Source of the DNA: Glandiceps talaboti
Taxonomy: Eukaryota; Hemichordata; Enteropneusta; Spengelidae
Length of the DNA: 64,000 nucleotides
Assembly (NCBI RefSeq): GCF_964340395.1
Contig: NC_135553.1
Location: 26,031,449-26,095,448, forward strand
Direction: 5' to 3'
Shown: piece after piece, positions 10,381 through 22,410 of the stretch
Layout: every line of letters begins with the position of its first letter
Numbering within the stretch: position 1 is the stretch's first letter
Program-made: the position numbers and the translations under genes
Notes under the pieces: generated by a model
Seen by the model: the letters and a program-made list of their open reading frames with translations, nothing else
Told to the model about the DNA's origin: nothing
Databases searched by the model: none

Positions 10381-11953
10381 AAACAACTTAGTCAAATGCT
10401 GCTGAATCGGTTGCCATGACCTTTGGTGTATGCATTACCGTGGGTGTCAAGTCTAGTTGGGAATTTGTTCAAATCAAAATGATCTTACCACCGGAGTGTG
10501 ATTTAGGTCAAAACAGTGATTTTTGGTGACAATTATTTACACCGCTGTGGAATTATTTCCACCACAGTGAATACATTTCCACCATGGTGGGTTTAGTCAG
10601 GTTCATTTTGAGTTTCCAACATTTTCACTTTTTTTGTTAAGTTGTATATTTTCCACATTTTCTGTTTTCAACTTTGACAATAAACTGAAAAATTCATAGA
10701 TGAAAATGTTGGAAATTCAAAATCAGCTAATGGCACTAAGGTGTAAAAAAAAATTGTCTGGTACCGATTACCTTTAATTTTGAAATAAGTGGGGTAGGTA
10801 GATTATGTATATTTCATTTTATTATATTTTTTTTTTCATGTGTGAGTGTCTAGTTCAGGTTTTCCACTGTTTTCCAAATAGTTTCTGTGTTGTTTATTTC
10901 TTCCTATCAGATGTACAGCCATTACAGATATGAAGAATAGGTTTATATTGTCTTTTTTTAAGTTGATGTCAGTTTCTGCATCCACTGTTTCTTGCGAGAT
11001 TTCACAATTTTCGCATGATTTTTTGCGAATACTTAAACAATTGTTTAGGGTTGGTGTGAAAAACTAGGTACGGTCGGGTAACCGGAACCAAACAACTTTT
11101 TTTAATTGGCTCTAACAAGCCACCATAGTGTTGTATCAAACAGGAAAGCCCAACAGTATTATGAGGTTTGCTGTATAAATTTTTTTTTTTCTGTTTTTTA
11201 TTGAACAATAAATGTGGACATTATTATTGGATAAAACTTTAATGAGAGAAAATAAAGTAGTTTCTTTTATGTATACTGGTAGTGTGATAGGTCTGCAGAT
11301 ATTCTTTGCTTATTACTATAGTATGTAGAGATTGTTTAAAAGCTAGTGCAAGGTACATTGTCAAATTAAAAATCATTCATCAACCACTGTACTGGTCTTG
11401 TTTATAACTTACCAAGTGTGTAACAATTAAAGTAATTGCAATCTATCATACTTGACTTGCTGTTGTTTTGAATGACAACAGTTTCAACTTTCACATCCTA
11501 TCCTAAATGCTTCTTCAGGCCAACTGATGGTGTAATGACAGATGATGGTTGGTGACATCTGGAGTAGACTTGTGTTGGGTTCTCATCATCACATGACAAT
11601 TCTACTCCGTCAGGTGTCTTATAAACAATTTACCATTAGATCATGTTGGCCTGAAGAAGTGTCTTGGATAGGACATGAAACCCTTGCCATTCAAAAACAA
11701 CCGTACAGCAATTCCAGTATCATGATAGATTGTAATTACTTTGTTGTTAACTTCATACCTGGATGATTGAGAGCAGTCATAGACATATTACCAAGTTGGT
11801 TTCTCATGATACTGCCAGCCGCTAATCAGAACTAGTTTTACCACCGTTGATTATATGCACAAACTTGCCCTAAGCTACATGTACCATCATTTTAATTTGA
11901 TAGTTATACATGTACATACCCTAATCATTTCTCTACTTTAATGAATTTTTCAG

Positions 11954-12081
11954 TATTATACAAAGAGGATTGTACGACGAGAGATTCCGTCTTGTAGTCG
12001 ACTCTGTACCAGAGGACTTTAATGTTACAATATCTTCATACAGACAAATTGGTACGGGCAAGACGTTTACTATCATGGAAG
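11954..12081 (+). CDS. KIF3B-like: Kinesin-2 motor exon C2 (damaged P-loop)
   Basis: Phase 2 in after TTTTTCAG, phase 1 out. It reads [20 protein letters not shown], then [17 protein letters not shown]. The first Gly of Walker A is Arg (RQIGTGKT), which should impair phosphate binding. An in-frame ATC inserts Ile before MEG, also seen in C3. No stops are present. It is splice-compatible with E1 upstream (phase 2) and D2 downstream (phase 1). Confidence 0.85.
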
Positions 12082-12890
12082 GTCAGTTATTAAACATTAT
12101 AACAATTAGTTGTTGAATTAGATGATGGGATCGTCTTTGCTAATGTCAGGACTTTTCAGGAGAATATCAATTCATATGCTAATATTTTGACTTAAACTTG
12201 TACGACAGTGGAACTGAACTTTCAGTTAAGACGGACACAGACTAAAATTACTGTTGTGACATGTTTGTACGGTGCTCATGGTAGAGTGGAGTTTCTGATG
12301 ACTTCCATTATCTTGCAATGCACATTATTGAGAACTTGCAACTTGTTTACACTATCCGACAACAAAAGCATCTTATCATACACTTTTGTAATCTAGCACA
12401 GTCGTCAAACAATAATGGTTTTGACTTGTGTCTTTCCTAGTAAGTTGAATGGTTGCTGTACAGTGTACAGTGGTACGTACTTCACACAAAGCAAATACTA
12501 TGTACATGTACATTTACGTAAGGTCTGTATACCTTGTAATGATCCAAATCCTAGTACTTAGCATAGTTTTGTGAGTTTTTGCTACTGTTTTTGTTAATCA
12601 GTAACTAATTGTAAAGAGGTAACCCTATTAATCAGAATGATTGAATAAATTTCATAAAAGATATTTGATGCATTTTTTCAACAGACTCCTTAAAGTTAAT
12701 GTAAAAAAAAACAGCAAAAAGTTGCATTTTGCAAATTTATTATAATCTTGAAATTGATGTGTTAAACTCCTCAAGTTTAACTTGTATTTGTCAAGATAGT
12801 TATGTCAAATATTGAGAACGAATACAAAATGCTCAAAATTATCTGAGTAATGGTAATTGTAAACTACATGTATGATATCATATTATTCAG

Positions 12891-13015
12891 GTGTATGGAG
12901 TGATCCAGACCTCCAAGATTTGATTCCAGATTCCTTTGACTACATATGTACTCGCATATCCCGGTCAGAAAATCAACAGTATTTAGTGAGACCAGATGTT
13001 GGTGTTTATGTTATG
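12891..13015 (+). CDS. KIF3B-like: Kinesin-2 motor exon D2
   Basis: A 125 bp exon equivalent to D1, with one replacement (ISRSENQ, closer to KIF3B ISRSQNQ, against ISQSENQ in D1). The same internal fusion of QYLVR to PDVGVYV is present. The GTGAGT donor is retained. Confidence 0.85.
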
Positions 13016-13477
13016 GTGAGTAGAGTAAAATAGTTTAACTTTTCAACTTGCAAACTGCACTAGCTGCAAGTGGGACATTATTGTTTGATATCAGGATCAT
13101 GTTTGTTCATTGATTTTAGGGTATAGATCCAAACATCAGTTTGATGGTATTCATTGTAATATCATAAATGTATACATCTATAATTACCCATAGTTTGTTC
13201 AATATTGTTGAAAGTGTATGTTACGAGTACAAAAGTCATTACTTCCAGCAAAACATCTTTAAAAAAAACATTTCCTGTTTCAGCTAGTGTAGATTTAACA
13301 TTGCTATTATCATGGCATTCAAAGCTGTAAAACCAAAGTATACGTAGCTATAAAGTCATATTTATATGTATTCTTATATTATTGTTTAAAAAAACTGAAA
13401 TTGAAAAATCATAACTTTAATATTTGATTGATTTATGTGATGTTATTTGTTCTCACTGTTTTTTCATTTATTTACAG

Positions 13478-13557
13478 GATCTCATCTCATTTGTTACAAA
13501 AAGTGTGACAGAAATTGAACATGTGACGAATGTTGGTAATCAGAACAGAGCTGTTGG
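13478..13557 (+). CDS. KIF3B-like: Kinesin-2 motor exon E2
   Basis: An 80 bp exon identical in coding sequence to E1 as read ([10 protein letters not shown] to NQNRAVG), with the same splice sites and phases. No switch I exon follows. Confidence 0.88.
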
Positions 13558-15420
13558 GTAAGCAAGCTTCTTGTTATTCTCATTGAATTACAAGCAATGA
13601 ACTTCAAGTCTTTGTTGTTTCACATTGTGTTGTCTAGAAAAACAATAATGAAGTAGTTTTTGTTAGCACAACTGAACTGATAAGGGTAAGTCTGTCTGTC
13701 TGTCTGTCTGTGTGTGTGTCTGTCTGTCTGTGTGTCTATCTTGTCTTGTTTATTTGTATTTGTTTAGCACAACTGAACTGATAATGTTCAGTAGTGCTAT
13801 AGGCATGGCCAAGTGTCTGTTTGTCTGTCTGTCTGTGGATGTGTGTATAAACAACTTAGTCAAATGCTGCTGAATCGGTTGCCATGACCTTTGGTGTATG
13901 CATTACCGTGGGTGTCAAGTCTAGTTGGGAATTTGTTCAAATCAAAATGATCTTACCACCGGAGTGTGATTTAGGTCAAAACAGTGATTTTTGGTGACAA
14001 TTATTTACACCGCTGTGGAATTATTTCCACCACAGTGAATACATTTCCACCATGGTGGGTTTAGTCAGGTTCATTTTGAGTTTCCAACATTTTCACTTTT
14101 TTTGTTAAGTTGTATATTTTCCACATTTTCTGTTTTCAACTTTGACAATAAACTGAAAAATTCATAGATGAAAATGTTGGAAATTCAAAATCAGCTAATG
14201 GCACTAAGGTGTAAAAAAAAATTGTCTGGTACCGATTACCTTTAATTTTGAAATAAGTGGGGTAGGTAGATTATGTATATTTCATTTTATTATATATTTT
14301 TTTTCATGTGTGAGTGTCTAGTTCAGGTTTTCCACTGTTTTCCAAATAGTTTCTGTGTTGTTTATTTCTTCCTATCAGATGTACAGCCATTACAGATATG
14401 AAGAATAGGTTTATATTGTCTTTTTTTAAGTTGATGTCAGTTTCTGCATCCACTGTTTCTTGCGAGATTTCACAATTTTCGCATGATTTTTTGCGAATAC
14501 TTAAACAATTGTTTAAGGTTGGTGTGAAAAACTAGGTACGGTCGGGTAACCGGAACCAAACAACTTTTTTTAATTGGCTCTAACAAGCCACCATAGTGTT
14601 GTATCAAACAGGAAAGCCCAACAGTATTATGAGGTTTGCTGTATAATTTTTTTTTTTCTGTTTTTTATTGAACAATAAATGTGGACATTATTATTGGATA
14701 AAACTTTAATGAGAGAAAATAAAGTAGTTTCTTTTATGTATACTGGTAGTGTGATAGGTCTGCAGATATTCTTTGCTTATTACTATAGTATGTAGAGATT
14801 GTTTAAAAGCTAGTGCAAGGTACATTGTCAAATTAAAAATCATTCATCAACCACTGTACTGGTCTTGTTTATAACTTACCAAGTGTGTAACAATTAAAGT
14901 AATTGCAATCTATCATACTTGACTTGCTGTTGTTTTGAATGACAACAGTTTCAACTTTCACATCCTATCCTAAATGCTTCTTCAGGCCAACTGATGGTGT
15001 AATGACAGATGATGGTTGGTGACATCTGGAGTAGACTTGTGTTGGGTTCTCATCATCACATGACAATTCTACTCTGTCAGGTGTCTTATAAACAATTTAC
15101 CATTAGATCATGTTGGCCTGAAGAAGTGTCTTGGATAGGACATGAAACCCTTGCCATTCAAAAACAACCGTACAGCAATTCCAGTATCATGATAGATTGT
15201 AATTACTTTGTTGTTAACTTCATACCTGGATGATTGAGAGCAGTCATAGACATATTACCAAGTTGGTTTCTCATGATACTGCCAGCCGCTAATCAGAACT
15301 AGTTTTACCACCGTTGATTATATGCACAAACTTGCCCTAAGCTACATGTACCATCATTTTAATTTGATAGTTATACATGTACATACCCTAATCATTTCTC
15401 TACTTTAATGAATTTTTCAG

Positions 15421-15548
15421 TATTATACAAAGAGGATTGTACGACGAGAGATTCCGTCTTGTAGTCGACTCTGTACCAGAGGACTTTAATGTTACAATAT
15501 CTTCATACGGACAAATTGGTACGGGCAAGACGTTTACTATCATGGAAG
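15421..15548 (+). CDS. KIF3B-like: Kinesin-2 motor exon C3 (P-loop)
   Basis: Like C2 but with the Walker A Gly intact: [17 protein letters not shown]. It keeps the extra Ile before MEG. Splice sites and phases (2 in, 1 out) are conserved. Of the three P-loops this is nearest the family consensus GQTGTGKT. Confidence 0.85.
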
Positions 15549-16357
15549 GTCAGTTATTAAACATTATAACAATTAGTTGTTGAATTAGATGATGGGATCG
15601 TCTTTGCTAATGTCAGGACTTTTCAGGAGAATATCAATTCATATGCTAATATTTTGACTTAAACTTGTACGACAGTGGAACTGAACTTTCAGTTAAGACG
15701 GACACAGACTAAAATTACTGTTGTGACATGTTTGTACGGTGCTCATGGTAGAGTGGAGTTTCTGATGACTTCCATTATCTTGCAATGCACATTATTGAGA
15801 ACTTGCAACTTGTTTACACTATCCGACAACAAAAGCATCTTATCATACACTTTTGTAATCTAGCACAGTCGTCAAACAATAATGGTTTTGACTTGTGTCT
15901 TTCCTAGTAAGTTGAATGGTTGCTGTACAGTGTACAGTGGTACGTACTTCACACAAAGCAAATACTATGTACATGTACATTTACGTAAGGTCTGTATACC
16001 TTGTAATGATCCAAATCCTAGTACTTAGCATAGTTTTGTGAGTTTTTGCTACTGTTTTTGTTAATTAGTAACTAATTGTAAAGAGGTAACCCTATTAATC
16101 AGAATGATTGAATAAATTTCATAAAAGATATTTGATGCATTTTTTCAACAGACTCCTTAAAGTTAATGTAAAAAAAACCAGCAAAAAGTTGCATTTTGCA
16201 AATTTATTATAATCTTGAAATTGATGTGTTAAACTCCTCAAGTTTAACTTGTATTTGTCAAGATAGTTATGTCAAATATTGAGAACGAATACAAAATGCT
16301 CAAAATTATCTGAGTAATGGTAATTGTAAACTACATGTATGATATCATATTATTCAG

Positions 16358-16482
16358 GTGTATGGAGTGATCCAGACCTCCAAGATTTGATTCCAGATTC
16401 CTTTGACTACATATGTACTCGCATATCCCGGTCAGAAAATCAACAGTATTTAGTGAGACCAGATGTTGGTGTTTATGTTATG
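16358..16482 (+). CDS. KIF3B-like: Kinesin-2 motor exon D3
   Basis: Third copy of the 125 bp exon. Coding sequence equals D2 as read, including the internal loss of the SYLEIYQEEIRDLL region. Confidence 0.85.
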
Positions 16483-16944
16483 GTGAGTAGAGTAAAATAG
16501 TTTAACTTTTCAACTTGCAAACTGCACTAGCTGCAAGTGGGACATTATTGTTTGATATCAGGATCATGTTTGTTCATTGATTTTAGGGTATAGATCCAAA
16601 CATCAGTTTGATGGTATTCATTGTAATATCATAAATGTATACATCTATAATTACGCATAGTTTGTTCAATATTGTTGAAAGTGTATGTTACGAGTACAAA
16701 AGTCATTACTTCCAGCAAAACATCTTTAAAAAAAACATTTCCTGTTTCAGCTAGTGTAGATTTAACATTGCTATTATCATGGCATTCAAAGCTGTAAAAC
16801 CAAAGTATACGTAGCTATAAAGTCATATTTATATGTATTCTTATATTATTGTTTAAAAAAACTGAAATTGAAAAATCATAACTTTAATATTTGATGGATT
16901 TATGTGATGTTATTTGTTCTCACTGTTTTTTCATTTATTTACAG

Positions 16945-17024
16945 GATCTCATCTCATTTGTTACAAAAAGTGTGACAGAAATTGAACATGTGACGAATGT
17001 TGGTAATCAGAACAGAGCTGTTGG
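16945..17024 (+). CDS. KIF3B-like: Kinesin-2 motor exon E3
   Basis: Third copy of the 80 bp exon, same coding sequence and splice sites as E1 and E2. Its phase 2 end is compatible with the neck exon at 19803. A transcript could therefore skip the absent switch and alpha-5/alpha-6 exons without a frameshift. Confidence 0.88.
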
Positions 17025-17131
17025 GTAAGCAAGCTTCTTGTTATTCTCATTGAATTACAAGCAATGAACTTCAAGTCTTTGTTGTTTCACATTGTGTTGT
17101 CTAGAAAAACAATAATGAAGTAGTTTTTGTT

Positions 17132-17192
17132 AGCACAACTGAACTGATAAGGGTAAGTCGTACATGAGGCATGGTTAAGTGTCTGTCTGTCA

Positions 17193-17224
<32 letters not shown>

Positions 17225-17346
17225 GGATGTGTGTAAACAACTTAAAGTCAAATACTGCTGAACAGATAAGGTTCAGTAGTGCTATAGGCATCACTAAGTG
17301 TCTGTCTGTTTGTCTGTCTGTCTGTCTATCTGTCTGTCTGTCTGTT
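17132..17346 (+). repeat. TCTG-tailed repeats at the end of unit 3
   Basis: Two TCTG arrays (about 17180-17224 and 17301-17344), each preceded by a GAACTGATAAGG or GAACAGATAAGG core. The second has the GTTCAGTAGTGCTATAGGCAT signature. Same family as 629-717. Confidence 0.75.
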
Positions 17347-19206
17347 TGATTTCAGTCAAAAAATGTGGTTTACGGTAAAAAATCTTAAGCTAAAAAATAG
17401 GTAGCTATACAGGAGCATGCAGTCACAGGTTTTGAGACGTTCCACCTGCATGCACACATCAAGTTGTAGATGATGGGATACATGAAAGTATGTCAAAGGC
17501 CATCCTCAAATTTGGGATAAAATTTTGGTCCCATATTAGATATATACCCACATTCCACCAAATACCATATCGGCAAATGTCTTAATGCAAAATGGGAAAA
17601 TGAACGACCTGTCCTACATAGTACATTATCGTACATGTATGTTTATATCATATTCCATGACATCCATATAAACTCAACAAACTCTAATTGCATTTCAAAT
17701 TGTAAAACATTTTGCTGTGTCTGCAAAACATTTTTTCAACTGGAAATTGTATTTACCAGTTCTCATGCTTTTTAGCCTTCAAGTTGTTTCTGTCCAGTCG
17801 TTTTTATTCACACCTTTCCATAATTTATACACATTGATTTTGACTGTCTCAGGCGATGGCTGTGGCTTTCACAGTCATGCATGTTTCAACCGTCACTTGA
17901 AAACATCTACAAATCTGTTTGGAATTACTAAACTATTGCTGAATAATTATTTCAGGCGATCAAACTTTTTGATTTTCACATTAATAGAAGGATTGAATCA
18001 ACATCAGTCGTACGATCAACTTGTTGTGAATGCTGAAATAAACATTCGCAATACCACACTATCTATGACAATCTAGTCCAAGTTTAGAGGTCATGTCAAA
18101 CATGTGACATCTCATTGGTAATTTCCGAATTTACATTTCGTATTAGTTTCATGTTAAACCCCGACATGGCCTAACTTAGAAGCTTCGCGTAGGTGGATTT
18201 TGGCAACGTCCTCTCCACATAGTCTATTCAAATCAATTATCGTGAAGGTCCTTTAAAAGTTGCCACTAGGACCAAATGATCAGCTTATCATGTACCCACT
18301 TCGTTAACTTTCGGTGACAAGATCACATGTCGTTACCTACGTAGTGGAGTGCAGTGTTGTTTATATTTGTGTATGATGAATTTCCTCATGTCTAAGCAGC
18401 TAACCCGTCTAGAATTTGGCATTAGGTAATCTTAAAATGTAAAGTTATGTTGGGTGTTTTAAAAACAAGAGTTGGAGGTACAAGTAAATGAGGTGATGTC
18501 TACATTAAGTGTAGTGCCTTGTTTGGGCTGTAGTCTTATCATCCCAGTCACAAAAAATTGGTTGACATGTGCATTCGTCACTTACCATCATTTATAGTTG
18601 TGATATGACCCAACAACGGAAAAAAAATCTCTTGAATTCAGGAACTTCTGTTTAGGTGTTGGTGAATAATAAAACCATGTTTTCGCAGCATTCAAGAGGT
18701 TGTTTTTGTGATTCATTTATTGTACATCACTCCCTGACTCGATGGGTTACTTGGCCATACATATATTTTATATGCATCTCTCTCCGTATATGTTGACAAA
18801 GTTCTGACTGTCATTTCTTCAAGACAAGAAAAATAGCATTGCCTCTTTTGATTCCATTTTAGTAAGAATTAAAAATCCTTATAGCGATTTTGACGCACGC
18901 AAAATGAAATGAACTCTTACCCCCTCCCCCGCTAAATGAAGGAATTACGTTTGTCGCACATCAGTTTTAAAATGACATGGCCCCTAAGTAGCATCCTGAG
19001 CTGACAAATATACCATATTTAAATATTACATAACTGCCCCAATAAACACTAACTTTATGAGGGACTGTACTGGTATATTAGTTAGAAGTTTGTGATTGAT
19101 TAACAAAGACATGATGTTAATGACTGTATAGGTGGCTGTGGATGAATTCTAAGTTCCATCTCATGCATCACAGTACTTCTAGAGTAATGACTTTGACTAT
19201 TCACTT
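17347..19206. other. Intron-like DNA, missing motor exons expected here
   Basis: Between exon E3 and the neck exon, a kinesin-2 gene should encode switch I (NxHSSRSH), switch II (DLAGSER) and the alpha-4 to alpha-6 region. I saw none of these on the + strand. One 119-codon open frame at 17717-18076 has no family resemblance and is probably chance. Confidence 0.55.
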
Positions 19207-19490
19207 AGTGGATATGTAAATGGTGATGATACTGTATAGGAACTAGACTATGTGAGTGGAGGTGTAAGTGGTAACAATATGTACGTACTGAATAGGAACT
19301 AGACTAGTGAGTTGAGGTGTAAATGGTAACAATACTGTATAGGAACTAGACTGTGAGTGGAGGTGTAAATAGTAATGATATTGTATAGGGACTAGACTGT
19401 GAGTGGAGGTGTAAATGGTAACAATACTGTACAGGAAGTAGACTGTGAGTGGAGGTGTAAATCATAACAATACTGTATAGGGACTGGACA
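19207..19490. repeat. Minisatellite, about 50 bp unit, 5-6 copies
   Basis: Successive copies of ACTGTATAGGAACTAGACTG, then TGAGTGGAGGTGTAAATGGTAACAA-like sequence, with starts near 19233, 19286, 19337, 19385, 19431 and 19477. Copies differ by substitutions and small indels. It sits within the presumed intron before the kinesin neck exon. Confidence 0.85.
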
Positions 19491-19802
19491 ACACTTCAGT
19501 ATAATTGCATGAAATGTACCAGTTGACATTTTAACTGGATACAGCACTTCAAGTGGAATAAAGGGATGTAGGTTTGACTCCTCCATGTGCTCATTATACC
19601 AAGTCTTTGATAACTTTGACTGGGTAACAGACTCACGCAATTTAACTTACCGATGCCATGATAAGTAAGCGATACTATCTCTTAGCTATAGCTTTCTAAT
19701 AAATCCTGTAAAGTGTTAGAGTCCTTAATACCCATCATTAGATATATCTTGATTGCAAATATATCAATTCAAGTAGCTATCATTTCTTGTCTGTTTCTAT
19801 AG

Positions 19803-19972
19803 ATATAATGCCAAAAACATGAAGAATAAACCAAAGATTAACGAGGATCCAAAGGATGCTTTACTTCAAGAATTCCAAGATGAGATTGTAAGACCAAAAT
19901 CACAGGTAGATAAGAAGGGACTCGGCAGTTGTCAGAGGAAATTAAAGAAGAGACAAAACAGGGTGACTGCAG
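19803..19972 (+). CDS. KIF3B-like: Kinesin-2 neck-linker and neck-coil exon
   Basis: Acceptor TTTCTATAG, donor GTATAT; phase 2 in, phase 1 out. It encodes [18 protein letters not shown], then [10 protein letters not shown], matching kinesin-2 [31 protein letters not shown] apart from a two-residue deletion near the start. It continues into a basic VDKKG...KLKKRQNR segment, which fits the KIF3B-type basic stretch before the stalk. This exon ends the motor and starts the dimerisation coil. No stalk or globular-tail exons were found downstream. Confidence 0.85.
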
Positions 19973-22400
19973 GTATATGTATGTATGCATACTTGTGTCT
20001 GCCAGCCAGTCGGGCTGCATGTGTGTCTAAGTGTCTATCTGTCTGTACTCAATTGTTTTTGGATTGGTGCTTTGCCACACTTTGATTTTGTGTTTGATAT
20101 TTTCTTTGCTGACTTTCATTAGCATTGAAGCAAATGCACTGATGTGTTTAGTAGATATGTTAATAACCATTGATAAGGCATTTGCTTTCAAGCAAACACA
20201 CTGGTGTTTTTGTGTCAGTTGTAGATGATAACAAACTACTAACTAAAAGTGTTTTCAGGGTAAAATTGAACATAAAACTGATGATCACAGAAAAATATCG
20301 CGACCACTTCATTAAAAGGTATAGTAGTGTGATACTCTTTTGATGACATTGAAGAGTACACATAAAAAATGCAGGCAGCGTGCAGTATAGCGTTAATTCC
20401 CACTCGTTCTTGTCTTCATCTTTGTAAATAGTGGAGTATTTGTCATATTGTAATTAATGGTCATCGTCTTTGTTGTTTTCACATGGATTTTGTAGAGCAT
20501 TGTTCATTGTCAACTTGTAACAGGAAATGCTTCTTTGAGAGGCTGAAATGTTGTATTAGCTTTTACAAAATTGTCCTTGCTTGGAAGCATTTGTCCATCT
20601 GTCTGCCCATCTTTGAGAGACTTAAAGTCAAAAACCACACAGGCAACATTATTTTGAAATTTGGTTGGGATGTTGATTTGAGTCTCCAGTCTCTTAGGAT
20701 AGTGGACAAGAAAAAACATTAAACATATCTACCTAGCAGCAAAACCAACCCCATAGCAGCAGCCAAATTGTGTTGTATATTGCAAATGTAACAACAGGAA
20801 TATGTACACAAATGAATCAACTTTTGCAATAAGTATGAAAATATGCCAAGTAACACAACCTCACCAACAGCAACAGTTGGATACCTGTATAACATAAAAA
20901 TGATAATTAATTTCTTTAAAAGAAGTGTACTATGACTACCCTGTGTGTCTCAGTGTTCTTTTCAATACTCAAAAGGGAAGAAAATGGATAAAATGACAAC
21001 AAAGTTGGTTAGAAAGATAAAATAAACATTACAAAGTAAACAAAGCTAAAATGACAGTGATAAAAGTTATGATGTCCCCAAAATGATAAAATGGCGCAGT
21101 CTTTGTTCCAAGAAAATCACACTTGTTATTATTACATGTACTTAAAAAAAGATTTAGATTACATTCAAAGATTCAATAGTGATATCCAAATGAATGTTAA
21201 AAGGAAGCTGATTCCACAGAATTGGAGCTGCAATTGAAAATGCATGGAAACCATCATTTATATTTGTAGTGAGAAATTGTAATTATTGAAAATAGGGCAA
21301 TTTTGAAGTTGATTCTCTGCTGAACAGGTATCCACTGAAGATTGAATAAAACAGGTGTGATGTATATAATTATAATGTTTGTATACTTTGTGTAGATTAA
21401 GATTTGTTCATAACAAGATGATTTCATCAGTAATTTGCAAATAAGGGCTAAAAATTTGTCTTTTGGTCAAAAACATATGTGTATCTCAAAAAGTACTAAT
21501 TATTTGTTTCAACATTTTGACACAAATGACCACACCCTAGCAACAACCAAATACCAGACTATAGTTTGCTAAAATAACATGATCTGGTAGGCAAGTGAGG
21601 AAACATTCAAAACATGTATGTATGTAAACATCCCTAGCAACAAGACCATGTCCATAGCAACAGCCAAATGGTCACATATAATCCAATCATGACACAACAG
21701 TGGGCCCTGCAAACTTTGGGAGATCAAACAGACTTTGCTGCACTCCTGATGCTCCTATCATTCCAATGACAGATTACCTGCATTCAACAATGTATTTCTT
21801 GAAAAATTAAATGAAAATTTCTTTGGGTAGTTGTCAAATTGCCATTGTAGATGTTATGAGAGTTGTTCATTTTTTCCATCACATGAAAAATTGTATTTTG
21901 TTAATGAAAACACAAATAAAAATTGCAATCTCTCATCATTTGGGTTCTAAACTGTTTACTTCCTTATCTTCAAAATGGCAAGTTAGAAAAACAGGGCTAA
22001 AATGCATATGTGGAACTAGTTATAGCAGAAATTTTGGAAGCAATAACAAGCTTTTAACATCATAAGGATGAGTTACGTGAATTGTGTATTGGTAAATGAC
22101 ATTGAGAAATCTATGTATTGGGTACTTTTGGGCACTTAAGCATGTCTCCATGTATGGGTACTGGTGGTGAAAAGGTTAAATCATGTTTCCAAGTAATATA
22201 AGTAATATGCCTTAACCTGTAACTAGAGGTCCTATTATCAATTTTCAGCAATTTCCAAATATCATTTTTTGTCATCTTGCCTATCAATGTTGTGTCACCA
22301 GCCAGTTTATCTATTGGATATTAGGTTCTTTTCACTTTTCTTTTCGGGTACTTTTCACATTTTGAGAGCAATGGCAGAAGTTAGGTACAATCAAATTGGC
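19973..22400. other. Non-coding DNA with dispersed GTTGCTA-family repeats
   Basis: No further kinesin exon was seen. Members of a dispersed family with the phrases CCTAGCAACAAGACCATG and ATAGCAACAGCCAAATG occur at about 20737-20775, 21533-21550 and 21637-21672. Relatives are at 43003, 47695, 50700 and 52565. Confidence 0.5.
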
Positions 22401-22410
22401 TCAAGCATAA

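Larger units (their letters stand above)
8724..11813 (+). repeat. Kinesin exon-cassette tandem repeat, unit 1
   Basis: First of three head-to-tail units, each starting GCCAGCC-CTAATCAGAACTAG. It contains exons C1, D1 and E1 plus the intron and spacer sequence after them. It is about 380 bp shorter than unit 2, mainly through a missing block after exon C1 (unit 2 positions about 12158-12520) and a second gap of about 45 bp before exon D. Divergence from unit 2 is concentrated in and around exon C. The D to E interval is nearly identical. Confidence 0.9.
11814..15280 (+). repeat. Kinesin exon-cassette tandem repeat, unit 2
   Basis: A 3467 bp unit holding exons C2, D2, E2 and their introns. Against unit 3 only scattered single-base differences are seen over the shared 1.9 kb, so units 2 and 3 separated most recently. 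The distal part of unit 2 (after E2) matches the distal part of unit 1 almost exactly, including the TCTG repeats. Confidence 0.9.
15281..17157 (+). repeat. Kinesin exon-cassette tandem repeat, unit 3 (truncated)
   Basis: Matches unit 2 from its first base through exon E3 and about 130 bp beyond. Homology stops at the TCTG-type repeat (after CTGATAAGGGTAAGTC), where a different TCTG-rich segment begins. The break inside a simple repeat shared by all units suggests unequal exchange or slippage there. Confidence 0.88.

Noticed and set aside
11542-11766. A 74-codon frame repeated at 15009-15233, which could look like a conserved gene
   Set aside because: It is repeated only because it lies in the duplicated cassette units; no independent evidence of coding.
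17717-18076. A 119-codon frame with an N-terminal hydrophobic stretch resembling a signal peptide
   Set aside because: No homology recognised, lies in intron-like sequence, and hydrophobic N-termini arise readily in T-rich DNA.
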